A DNA stretch of 64,000 nucleotides from Shinella granuli (GTDB taxonomy: Bacteria; Pseudomonadota; Alphaproteobacteria; Rhizobiales; Rhizobiaceae), in the NCBI RefSeq assembly GCF_004341885.1, contig NZ_SLVX01000022.1, positions 44,413-108,412 on the forward strand. The letters are read 5' to 3'. The notes beneath the pieces were generated by a model that was not told where the DNA came from, did not search any database, and worked only from the letters and a program-made list of their open reading frames with translations. The stretch's first letter is position 1; every line of letters begins with the position of its first letter. This document shows positions 47,112 through 55,021 of the stretch, piece after piece. The translations under genes were made by a program, and so were the position numbers.

Positions 47112-48143
47112 ATGAAGTCGATCGTCATCCACGCGGCGAAGGACCTGCGCATCGAGGAGAGCGCCGTTGAGGCGCCCGGCCCCGGCGAAGTGGAGATCCG
47201 CCTTGCCGCCGGCGGCATCTGCGGCTCGGATCTGCACTACTACAACCACGGCGGTTTCGGCACGGTGCGGCTGAAAGAGCCGATGATCCTCGGCCATGAA
47301 GTGGCCGGCCATGTCGCCGCGCTCGGCGAGGGCGTCTCCGGCCTTGCCATCGGCGATCTCGTCGCCGTCTCGCCCTCGCGGCCCTGCGGGGCTTGCGACT
47401 ATTGCCTCAAGGGCCTGCCGAACCATTGCTTCAACATGCGCTTCTACGGCTCGGCCATGCCCTTCCCGCATATCCAGGGCGCTTTCCGCGAGCGGCTGGT
47501 CGCCAAGGCCAGCCAGTGCGTGAAGGCCGACGGCCTCTCCGCCGGGGAGGCCGCGATGGCCGAACCGCTTTCGGTCACGCTGCACGCCACGCGCCGGGCC
47601 GGCGAAATGCTGGGCAAGCGCGTGCTCGTCACCGGCTGCGGGCCGATCGGCACCTTGTCGATCCTCGCCGCAAGGCGCGCGGGTGCGGCCGAGATCGTCG
47701 CAGCCGACCTCTCCGAACGGGCGCTCGGCTTTGCCCGCGCGGTCGGCGCGGACCGTACGGTCAACCTGTCGGAAGACCGTGACGGCCTTGTTCCGTTCAG
47801 CGAGAACAAAGGATATTTCGACGTGCTCTACGAATGCTCCGGCGCGCAGCCGGCGCTCGTCGCGGGCATCCAGGCGCTGCGCCCGCGCGGCGTCATCGTG
47901 CAGCTCGGCCTCGGCGGCGAAATGAGCCTGCCGATGATGGCGATCACGGCCAAGGAACTGGACCTGCGCGGCTCTTTCCGCTTCCATGAGGAATTCGCCG
48001 TGGCGGTGAAGCTGATGCAGGGCGGGCTGATCGACGTGAAACCGCTGATCACCCATACGCTGGCGCTCGCCGACGCCCTGAAGGCCTTCGAGATCGCCTC
48101 GGACAAGGGGCAATCGATGAAGACGCAGATCGCTTTTGCCTGA
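47112..48143 (+). CDS. idnD: L-idonate 5-dehydrogenase (zinc alcohol dehydrogenase family)
   Basis: A 343-residue medium-chain dehydrogenase. The catalytic zinc ligands are Cys in GICGSDLHYYNHGG and His-Glu in ILGHEVAGH. A four-Cys structural zinc loop is CGACDYCLKGLPNHC. The cofactor motif is GCGPIGTLSILAARRAG. This matches IdnD, which oxidises L-idonate to 5-keto-D-gluconate. Neighbours encoding gluconate 5-dehydrogenase and gluconokinase complete the pathway. Confidence 0.9.
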   Translation: MKSIVIHAAKDLRIEESAVEAPGPGEVEIRLAAGGICGSDLHYYNHGGFGTVRLKEPMILGHEVAGHVAALGEGVSGLAIGDLVAVSPSRPCGACDYCLKGLPNHCFNMRFYGSAMPFPHIQGAFRERLVAKASQCVKADGLSAGEAAMAEPLSVTLHATRRAGEMLGKRVLVTGCGPIGTLSILAARRAGAAEIVAADLSERALGFARAVGADRTVNLSEDRDGLVPFSENKGYFDVLYECSGAQPALVAGIQALRPRGVIVQLGLGGEMSLPMMAITAKELDLRGSFRFHEEFAVAVKLMQGGLIDVKPLITHTLALADALKAFEIASDKGQSMKTQIAFA

Positions 48144-48210
48144 CGGCAATGGCAGGAAAGCGTAAGACGGCTTTCATCCGCCCTTGCGGGAACAAAGAGA
48201 CAAAGGATCC

Positions 48211-48966
48211 ATGAGCACGCAACTCTTCGACCTTACTGGCAAGCGCGCCCTCGTCACCGGCTCCTCGCAGGGCATCGGCCTTGCGCTCGCCAAAGGCCTT
48301 GCCGATGCCGGCGCAGAGGTCATCCTCAATGGCCGCGACGCGGGCAAGCTGGCGGCCGCGGCAAAGGAACTCGGCGCGAAACACACGCTCGCCTTCGACG
48401 CCACCGACCACGCAGCCGTGCGCGCGGCAATCGATGCCTTCGAGGCGGAGGTCGGCGCCATCGACATCCTCGTCAACAATGCCGGCATGCAGCACCGTAC
48501 ACCGCTGGAGGACTTTCCCGCCGACGCCTTCGAGCGGCTCCTGAAGACCAATGTCTCCACCGTCTTCAATGTCGGACAGGCCATCGCCCGCCACATGATC
48601 GGCCGCGGCGCGGGCAAGATCATCAACATCGCCAGCGTCCAGACGGCGCTCGCCCGCCCCGGCATCGCCCCCTACACCGCCACCAAGGGCGCCGTCGGCA
48701 ACCTCACCAAGGGCATGGCGACGGACTGGGCGAAATACGGCCTGCAATGCAACGCGATCGCGCCCGGCTATTTCGACACGCCGCTGAACGCCGCGCTCGT
48801 CGCCGATCCCGCCTTCTCCGCCTGGCTCGAAAAACGGACGCCCGCCGGCCGCTGGGGCAAGGTGGAGGAGCTGGTCGGCGCCTGCATCTTCCTTTCCTCC
48901 GACGCTTCCTCCTTCGTGAACGGACACACGCTCTATGTCGACGGCGGCATCACGGCCTCGCTCTGA
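48211..48966 (+). CDS. idnO: Gluconate 5-dehydrogenase (SDR; 5-ketogluconate reductase)
   Basis: A 251-residue short-chain dehydrogenase, closest to IdnO/Ga5DH. Features: LTGKRALVTGSSQGIGLALA, DILVNNAGMQHR, catalytic Ser in NIASVQTALARPG and Tyr-x3-Lys in PYTATKGAVG. It reduces 5-keto-D-gluconate to D-gluconate with NADPH. The start is MSTQLFDL after AAAGGA; an earlier in-frame ATG at 48184 has no good site. Its end overlaps the gluconokinase gene by about 32 bases. Confidence 0.92.
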   Translation: MSTQLFDLTGKRALVTGSSQGIGLALAKGLADAGAEVILNGRDAGKLAAAAKELGAKHTLAFDATDHAAVRAAIDAFEAEVGAIDILVNNAGMQHRTPLEDFPADAFERLLKTNVSTVFNVGQAIARHMIGRGAGKIINIASVQTALARPGIAPYTATKGAVGNLTKGMATDWAKYGLQCNAIAPGYFDTPLNAALVADPAFSAWLEKRTPAGRWGKVEELVGACIFLSSDASSFVNGHTLYVDGGITASL

Positions 48967-49471
48967 GGAAAACAGGCGTATCGTCCTGATGGGCGTTGCC
49001 GGCTGCGGCAAGTCCGCCGTCGGCGCGGCACTTGCCGGCCGTATCGGCGCGAACTATCTCGATGGCGACGACCTGCACCCGCCGGCAAACATCGAGAAGA
49101 TGAGCCGCGGCGAGCCGCTGACCGACGAGGACCGCTGGCCCTGGCTGACCCTGGTCGGCCGCACGCTCGCGCAGCCGGGCGGCACCCTGATCATCGGCTG
49201 CTCGGCCCTCAAGCGCCGCTACCGCGACCACATCGCCCGCGAGGCACGAGGCCCCGTCACCTTCGTCCATCTCTCCGGCACGAAGGAGCTGATCGCCGCC
49301 CGCATGGCCGCACGCGCCGGCCACTTCATGCCGACAAGCCTCATCGACAGCCAGTTCGCCGCCCTCGAGCCGCCGGCGCAAGACGAGAATGCCATGACCG
49401 TCGATATCGACGACACGCTCGAAAGCATCGTCGACCGTATCGCCGCGAAACTGGAGGAGACCCCGTCATGA
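48935..49471 (+). CDS. gntK: Gluconokinase
   Basis: A 178-residue P-loop kinase of the GntK family. Walker A reads GVAGCGKSAVG. The conserved gluconate-kinase segment GDDLHPPANIEKMSRGEPL is followed by DEDRWPWL and CSALKRRYRD. It phosphorylates D-gluconate to 6-phosphogluconate. The chosen start overlaps the preceding gene by 32 bases; a start at 48989 would cut the first strand before Walker A and is unlikely. The end overlaps the next gene by four bases. Confidence 0.92.
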   Translation: MSTAASRPRSEENRRIVLMGVAGCGKSAVGAALAGRIGANYLDGDDLHPPANIEKMSRGEPLTDEDRWPWLTLVGRTLAQPGGTLIIGCSALKRRYRDHIAREARGPVTFVHLSGTKELIAARMAARAGHFMPTSLIDSQFAALEPPAQDENAMTVDIDDTLESIVDRIAAKLEETPS

Positions 49472-50355
49472 CGAACACCGTCGCGCTGATCGGCGCGGGC
49501 GCCATGGGCGGCGCCATCGGCACGCGGCTTGCCGAAACCGGCAACCGCCTGACCGTCTTCGATCCGAACCCGGAAAAGGTGCAGGTGCTTGTCGACAGGG
49601 GCGCGACTGCGGCGCCCACGGCCGCCGCGGCCGCCGCGGCCAGCGACTATGTGATCCTCAGCCTCAATTCGCCGGCCATCGTGCGCCGCGCCGTCTTCGG
49701 CGAGGCCGGCATCGCCGCCGGTGCACGCGCCGGCACGCTCATCATCGACATGTCCTCGATCGACCCGGACGCCACGAAACAGCTTGCCGCCGATGCGGCG
49801 GAAAAGGGCCTGCGCTGGGTGGACAGCCCGCTGTCCGGCGGGGCACCGAAGGCGCTGAACGGCCAGCTCACGCTGATGGCCGGCGGAACGGCGGACGACG
49901 TGGCGGATGCGCACACGGTCCTGCGACACCTCGCCAGCAACTACACCCATATGGGCCCGGTCGGCGCCGGCCAGACGACCAAGCTGATCAACCAGGTCCT
50001 GTGCGGCCTCGGCTTCCTCGCCGTCGCCGAGGCGACGCAGCTGGCGCTCGATACCGGCGTGGACGCGGCAAAGATCCCGCAGGCGCTGAAGGGCGGGCGG
50101 GCCGACAGCGCCATCCTGCAGGAATACATGCCGCGCTTCGTGGCGAAGGACTACCGCCGCACGGGCCGCATCGACAACATGGTGAAGGACCTTTCCGGCG
50201 CACAGGACCTTGCCCGCCGCACCAACACCGCCATGCCGCTGACGGCGGCCTGTGCCGAGATCCACCGCATGCTGACGGCCGCCGGCCTCGGCGGCGAGGA
50301 CCAGGCGGCGCTGATGGAATTCTTCCGGGGGCCGAACAAGGAGAACTTCGAATGA
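49468..50355 (+). CDS. NAD(P)-dependent oxidoreductase, 3-hydroxyisobutyrate dehydrogenase family
   Basis: A 295-residue beta-hydroxyacid dehydrogenase. Nucleotide motif VALIGAGAMGGAIGTRL; substrate motif DSPLSGGAPKALNGQLTLMAGG; catalytic Lys in GQTTKLINQVL. The family includes tartronate semialdehyde reductase and D-threonate/L-threonate-type dehydrogenases. Its own substrate here is unknown, but it is translationally coupled to gluconokinase and the Dabb gene. It contains a low-complexity stretch of alanines at about residue 50-60. Confidence 0.88.
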   Translation: MTNTVALIGAGAMGGAIGTRLAETGNRLTVFDPNPEKVQVLVDRGATAAPTAAAAAAASDYVILSLNSPAIVRRAVFGEAGIAAGARAGTLIIDMSSIDPDATKQLAADAAEKGLRWVDSPLSGGAPKALNGQLTLMAGGTADDVADAHTVLRHLASNYTHMGPVGAGQTTKLINQVLCGLGFLAVAEATQLALDTGVDAAKIPQALKGGRADSAILQEYMPRFVAKDYRRTGRIDNMVKDLSGAQDLARRTNTAMPLTAACAEIHRMLTAAGLGGEDQAALMEFFRGPNKENFE

Positions 50356-50684
50356 TCACCCGCTACGCGCTGTTCGAGGGCAAGGTGAAGGAGGGCCGGA
50401 CCGACGCCTTCCGCAAGGCCGTCATCGAGCGCATCCTGCCGAAATGGCGGCAGTTTCCACATGCCACCGACGTGCGCGTCTCGTTTGCCGAGGCCCGCGA
50501 CGAAGGTGCGCCGGAACTGCCGATGATCCTCGCCACCAACTATCCGAGCCTTGCGGCCGTCGAGGAGGCGTTGGCAAGCCCGGTGCGCGCCGAAGCCCGC
50601 GCGGCGACCGAGTCGGTTCTGGCCGAATTCTTCGAAGGCCGCATCCACCACCATGTGACGCTCGCCAGCGAATACAGGCTCTGA
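50352..50684 (+). CDS. Dabb/EthD-like alpha-beta barrel protein
   Basis: A 110-residue protein that resembles the stress-responsive alpha-beta barrel (Dabb) or ferredoxin-like dimeric barrel group: MITRYALFEGKVKEGRTDAF at the start, HVTLASEYRL at the end. Such proteins often are small accessory enzymes or isomerases in sugar catabolism. It overlaps the upstream gene by four bases (ATGA) and ends the plus arm. Specific function unknown. Confidence 0.75.
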   Translation: MITRYALFEGKVKEGRTDAFRKAVIERILPKWRQFPHATDVRVSFAEARDEGAPELPMILATNYPSLAAVEEALASPVRAEARAATESVLAEFFEGRIHHHVTLASEYRL

Positions 50685-50750
50685 GCCCCGCCTCCCTCGC
50701 ATCCGGAATGTTTTCGGCCGAAGTGGCATCGCGTCGGCGCCGGACCTGCC

Positions 50751-51326
50751 CTAACCCTTTTCCCCGTCCCTTTTTCCGTCCTCACGCTCGCCCGCAAGGG
50801 TGAGCATGTCGGCGAACAGGGCCGCCCACTGGGCCTCGGTGATATCGATGAGGCCGAAGGCCTTCAGCAGGAAGGCACCTTCGCCGGCGAGGAAGGCGAG
50901 CGCGGCCTGCCTGTCCTCCGCCTTATCCATGTCCAGCCCCGCCAGGCGATGCGTGTACCAGACGCGGCTCGCCGCAACCTGTTCGGGGCTTTGCAAGAGC
51001 GCCGTCATCATCACGGCGGAGCGTGAATATTCCGCCTCGTCGCTGTCGCGGGTCGCCAGCAGGTGCCCGCGGATGACGGATTGCGGCGAGCGGTCGTTTC
51101 CCGCATGCGCCATCACCTCCGCCTCGAACGTGCTGCCCCAGCGCTCGATCATCGAGCGGATCAGGTTCTCCTTCGTGCCGAAGCAATATTGCACGCCGCC
51201 CTTCGTGATGCCGGCGGCGCGCGCAACGGCATCGAAGGTCAGGCCCGCCGCGCCGTCGGCGGCCACGATGGCCTCGGCGGCGTCCAGAACGCGGTCGCGA
51301 TCTATGCTGCGCGGTCGTCCTGCCAT
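50751..51326 (-). CDS. TetR family transcriptional regulator
   Basis: A 191-residue TetR regulator. The N-terminal helix-turn-helix contains LTFDAVARAAGITKGGVQYCFG. It is divergent from a DHA2 efflux gene, 87 bases apart, with an inverted repeat AATAC-GAAT-GTATT between them. It most likely represses that pump and responds to a toxic substrate. Its stop lies 66 bases from the convergent Dabb gene. Confidence 0.9.
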   Translation of the reverse strand: MAGRPRSIDRDRVLDAAEAIVAADGAAGLTFDAVARAAGITKGGVQYCFGTKENLIRSMIERWGSTFEAEVMAHAGNDRSPQSVIRGHLLATRDSDEAEYSRSAVMMTALLQSPEQVAASRVWYTHRLAGLDMDKAEDRQAALAFLAGEGAFLLKAFGLIDITEAQWAALFADMLTLAGEREDGKRDGEKG

Positions 51327-51343
51327 CTCACCTCTTCCATTTC

Positions 51344-51357
51344 AATACGAATGTATT
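51344..51357. promoter_or_regulatory. Inverted repeat between TetR gene and efflux gene
   Basis: AATAC-GAAT-GTATT is a perfect 5-base inverted repeat in an AT-rich spot, 18 bases from the TetR start. It is of suitable position for autorepression and control of the efflux gene, but short. Confidence 0.5.
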
Positions 51358-51413
51358 TATATAGCGCCCCACGCGCATGCAACCGCGAAACACCATGCCC
51401 AAGGATCATACCG

Positions 51414-52898
51414 ATGTCCCGTGGTAAACGCTGGCTCGTCCTCGCCGTCGTCTCCAGCGCCCTCTTCCTGATCGTCATCGACATGACGGTGCTCTATACG
51501 GCCCTGCCCAAACTGACGCACGCGCTTTCCGCCACCGCGGCCGAAAAGCTCTGGATCGTCAACGCCTATCCCCTCGTCGTTGCCGGCTTCCTGCCGGGCC
51601 TCGGCACGCTAGGCGACCGGCTGGGCCACAAGCAGATGTTCATGGCCGGCCTCATCGTGTTCGGCCTCGCCTCCCTCGGTGCGGCCTTCGCCCCCTCGCC
51701 CGCCTTGCTGATTGCCGCGCGCGTCGCCCTGGCCGCCGGGGCGGCGATGATGATGCCTGCCACGCTGTCGCTCATCCGCCTCACCTTCACGGATGAGAAG
51801 GAACGGGCCTTTGCGATCGGCATCTGGGCCGCGGTCGCCTCGGGCGGGGCGGCGCTCGGCCCGGTCGTCGGTGGGCTGCTGCTTGAATATTTCTGGTGGG
51901 GCTCCGTCTTCCTGATCAACGTTCCGGTCGTGCTCGTCGCGCTGGCGGCAAGCGCCGTGCTGCTCACCCGCCGCGCGGGAGACCGCAGCCGCCCCTGGGA
52001 TCTCCTCGGTTCCGTGCAGGTGATGTTCGGCCTCGTCGGCCTCACCTATGCCGTGAAGGAAGCGGGAAAGCGCGATCCCTCCTGGGAAAGCGCGGTCATC
52101 GCGCTTGTCATCGGCCTTGCGGCCATGGCGGTGTTCATTCGCCGCCAGCGCTGCAGCGCGGCGCCGTTGATCGATTTCGCGCTTTTTGCCGATCCACGCT
52201 TTACCGCGGGCGTCGCCACCGCGCTCGTCGCCTCCGCCGCCCTTATCGGCGTGGAGCTGGTCTTCAGCCAGCGGCTGCAGCTCGTGCTCGGCTATTCCCC
52301 GCTGGAGGCCGGCCTGCTCATCCTGCCGATCCCCGCGGCCGCCTTCTTCGCCGGGCCGCTTACCGGGCTCGCCTTGCCGCGCCTTGGCGGCGAACGGGTG
52401 CTCTGGGCCGCGCTGCTGCTGTCCGGCCTTGCGCTCGCCGCCTTCCTCGCCACCCACCAGGGTCCGACAGTCTACTGGATCGCGGCGCTCGCGGCGATGG
52501 GCTTCGGCGCCGGCGCCTCCATGACGGCGGCGTCGACCGTCATCATGCTCTCGGCGCCCGAAGAGCAGGCCGGCATGGCCGCCTCGGTGGAGGAGGTCTC
52601 GTTCGAACTGGGCGGAGCACTGGGCATCGCCCTGCTCGGGAGCCTGATGTCCGCCCTCTATTCGCAGGCGATGATCGTGCCGCAGGGCGTGGTGCTCGCC
52701 GACGAGGCCCGCGACAGCATCGACGAGGCGCTGATCCTTGCCGATGGCCTCAAGCCGGACCAGGCGCAACAGGTGATCGCCCTCGCCCAGTCCGCCTTCG
52801 ACCACGCCTTCGTCGGTGTCGTCGGCGCCGCCGTGGCGATGCTGATTGCGGTCGCCTTCACGCTCTATTGGAAACTGAGCCCGCGCCGTCGCGCTTGA
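51414..52898 (+). CDS. DHA2 family MFS transporter (SmvA/QacA-like)
   Basis: A 494-residue 14-helix efflux transporter. Near the start it has VIDMTVLYTALPKLTHAL, the acidic residue in helix 1 typical of QacA/SmvA pumps for cationic biocides; GTLGDRLGHKQMFM is motif A. AAGGA lies about eight bases before ATG. It is regulated in all probability by the divergent TetR gene. Confidence 0.92.
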   Translation: MSRGKRWLVLAVVSSALFLIVIDMTVLYTALPKLTHALSATAAEKLWIVNAYPLVVAGFLPGLGTLGDRLGHKQMFMAGLIVFGLASLGAAFAPSPALLIAARVALAAGAAMMMPATLSLIRLTFTDEKERAFAIGIWAAVASGGAALGPVVGGLLLEYFWWGSVFLINVPVVLVALAASAVLLTRRAGDRSRPWDLLGSVQVMFGLVGLTYAVKEAGKRDPSWESAVIALVIGLAAMAVFIRRQRCSAAPLIDFALFADPRFTAGVATALVASAALIGVELVFSQRLQLVLGYSPLEAGLLILPIPAAAFFAGPLTGLALPRLGGERVLWAALLLSGLALAAFLATHQGPTVYWIAALAAMGFGAGASMTAASTVIMLSAPEEQAGMAASVEEVSFELGGALGIALLGSLMSALYSQAMIVPQGVVLADEARDSIDEALILADGLKPDQAQQVIALAQSAFDHAFVGVVGAAVAMLIAVAFTLYWKLSPRRRA

Positions 52899-52983
52899 CC
52901 ATCAGGCAACGCCTCGGCCGGCCGACAGGAATCTGCGCGCGGTTTTCGCTCTCGACCGGCAGGAAGCCGACGGACGTCGGCCC

Positions 52984-53415
52984 TCAGTCGACCTGAGCGA
53001 CGAGGCCTGCGGCCTTGATGCCGGCGACCGCGCAGATCTCGTCATTGTCGGAGGTATCCCCGGTGACGCCGACCGCGCCGAGCAGCGTTCCGGCCGCATC
53101 GCGGATCAGCACGCCGCCGGGAACGGCGACGATCCTGCCGCCCGAAACGGCGGTCAGGCCCTCGATGAAATGCGGACGTTCCTTCGCGTTCTTGTCCAGC
53201 CAGCGCGAGCCCATGCCGACGGCGAGCGAGCCGTAGGCTTTGCCGAAGGCGATCTCGTAGCGCAGCATGGAGGCGCCGTCCTGCTTCTGGAAGGCCTTCA
53301 GGTGCCCTCCGGCATCGAGCACCGCCACGGTGAGCGGCTTGAAGCCGGCTTCAGCGCCAGCCTCCAGGGCGGCGGCGATGATGCTGTTGGCGGCGGCAAG
53401 GGTGAGTTCGGCCAT
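52984..53415 (-). CDS. GlcG/HbpS family protein
   Basis: A 143-residue protein of the same family as 40804-41223. The features are PLTVAVLDAGGHLKAFQKQD, ASMLRYEIAFGKAYGSLAVG, and GGVLIRDAAGTLLGAVGVTGDTSDND split across the C-terminal half. It might bind haem or an organic ligand. It lies downstream of a DadA-like oxidase gene by 88 bases on the same strand, but coupling is not certain. Confidence 0.83.
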   Translation of the reverse strand: MAELTLAAANSIIAAALEAGAEAGFKPLTVAVLDAGGHLKAFQKQDGASMLRYEIAFGKAYGSLAVGMGSRWLDKNAKERPHFIEGLTAVSGGRIVAVPGGVLIRDAAGTLLGAVGVTGDTSDNDEICAVAGIKAAGLVAQVD

Positions 53416-53503
53416 GTCTGTCCTCGTAGGGTTGCGGTTTTCCATAAGGTCCCGGCGGCCTGCCGCCGGGACCTGAAGTGTCGAAAGGTTCGTCGTTCTT
53501 CTA

Positions 53504-54745
53504 TCAGGCGGCGATGGCGCGGTCTGCTGCCATCTCGCCGGCAATCGTGTCCGTCACCATCTGCGCGGTCGCCGCCGAAAGCGTCCAGCCGAGATGGCCG
53601 TGCCCGGTATTGTAGAACACGCCGGGCTGGCGCCCCCTGCCGACCCGCGGCATCATGTTGGGCATCATCGGGCGCAGGCCCGCCCAGGGCACGACACGAT
53701 TGGTATCCACCTCGGGAAACAGCATGCGCGTCCAGTCGACGAGCGGCTTGACGCGATCGTGGCGGATGTCGCGGTTCATGCCGTTGAACTCGGCCGTGCC
53801 GGCGACGCGGAAGCGGCCCGGGCCGAGGCGGCTGGTCACGATCTTCGCCCGGTCGTCGAGCAGGCTCACCCAGGGCGCCGCCGCCTGGCTGCGCTCGTCA
53901 TCGAGATGGACGGTGATCGAATAGCCCTTCACGGGATAGATGTTGACCCGGTCGCCGAGCATGGCAGCGATCTGGCGGCTGGCCGTGCCGGCGCAGACGA
54001 CGACGCCATCCGCCTCGACCTGGTGTTCCGCACCCTCGCCCGTCGCATAGCCGATGCGGAACGCGCCGTTCCTGCCGATGGCCGTGACGCGGGCATCGAA
54101 GAGGAATCGGGCGCCCCGGCGCTGGCAGGCCTTCGCAAGGCCCGAGGTGAACTTGTGGATGTCGCCGGTCGAATCCGAAGGCGTGTAGAAGCCGCCGTGG
54201 AAGGCTCCGTGCAACGTCGGCTCGATCGACTTGACCTCCTCGGCCGTCACCGCCCGGCGGTCGAGCCCGCCCTCGGTCAGCAGGGCATTGACCTTCGCGG
54301 CATGGTCGAAGCTCGCCTTGTCCCAGTAGATGTGCAGGATCCCGCGGCGCACATGGTCGAAATCGATGTTCTCGCGCTCGGCGATGGAGAAGAGATGCTG
54401 CCGGGCAGCGATCGCCAGCCGCGTCGTCTCCACCGTGTTGTCGCGATAGCGCATGATGTTCGAGACGAACTCGGCGAGCCAGGAATATTTGTGCCAGGTC
54501 GGCCGCGGGTTCATCAGCAGCGGCGCGTCGTTCCGCATCATCCATTTGACGCCCTTGAACAGGGTGGACCAATGGTTCCAGACCTCGGCATTGCTGGCGG
54601 AAAGCTGGCCGCCATTGGCAAAGGAGGTTTCCATGGCGGCGTAACGCTGGCTTTCCAGCACGGTCACGTCGAAGCCGCGTTCCAGGAGGGCATAGGCAGT
54701 GGTGACGCCGGTGATACCGGCGCCGATAACGGCGATATGGGGCAT
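53504..54745 (-). CDS. dadA: D-amino acid dehydrogenase small subunit-like FAD oxidoreductase
   Basis: A 413-residue FAD enzyme of the DAO superfamily, matching DadA in length and order. The N-terminal FAD motif is IAVIGAGITGVTTAYALLERG; SFANGGQLSASNAEVWN is the DadA hallmark; the end has NTGHGHLGWTLSAATAQM. Family members deaminate D-amino acids to 2-oxo acids, passing electrons to the respiratory chain. A tandem glycine riboswitch lies in its leader, so glycine or a related compound regulates, and may be, its substrate. Confidence 0.9.
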   Translation of the reverse strand: MPHIAVIGAGITGVTTAYALLERGFDVTVLESQRYAAMETSFANGGQLSASNAEVWNHWSTLFKGVKWMMRNDAPLLMNPRPTWHKYSWLAEFVSNIMRYRDNTVETTRLAIAARQHLFSIAERENIDFDHVRRGILHIYWDKASFDHAAKVNALLTEGGLDRRAVTAEEVKSIEPTLHGAFHGGFYTPSDSTGDIHKFTSGLAKACQRRGARFLFDARVTAIGRNGAFRIGYATGEGAEHQVEADGVVVCAGTASRQIAAMLGDRVNIYPVKGYSITVHLDDERSQAAAPWVSLLDDRAKIVTSRLGPGRFRVAGTAEFNGMNRDIRHDRVKPLVDWTRMLFPEVDTNRVVPWAGLRPMMPNMMPRVGRGRQPGVFYNTGHGHLGWTLSAATAQMVTDTIAGEMAADRAIAA

Positions 54746-54803
54746 ATAAGTCTCTCGCTCCGTATGACATCAGGGTACGGGCCGGAGCCCGCGTTTTCCC
54801 CAA

Positions 54804-54978
54804 TCTGTCACGGTACCTGAGAGTTTACCCGTCACGGCCCGGCCGCGGCGGCTTTCCCCTTCGGTGGACGCTCGCAGCGCCTCTCTCCAGATCGTTCAAC
54901 TGCACGGTCACTGGTGCCTGAGAGTTTCCTGGGGGGTTGCTCCGTCGGCGCCGGCCTTCCGGCCGATCTCTCCCATGC
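54804..54978 (-). promoter_or_regulatory. Tandem glycine riboswitch in the dadA leader
   Basis: Two aptamers read on the minus strand. Aptamer 1 starts with GGGAGAGA (about 54973), has GCCGACGGAGCAA and ends AACTCTCAGGCACC (about 54912). Aptamer 2 starts with CTGGAGAGAG (54890), has CCACCGAAGGGG and ends AACTCTCAGGTACCG (about 54811). The paired GGAGAG/CTCTCAGG ends and the CCGAAGG-type core are the known glycine riboswitch consensus. It ends about 60 bases before the dadA start and would switch it in response to glycine. Confidence 0.95.
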
Positions 54979-55021
54979 AGTCTTGTCGAACGCGCGCAGG
55001 CTACCGCAATATTGAAGAGAA

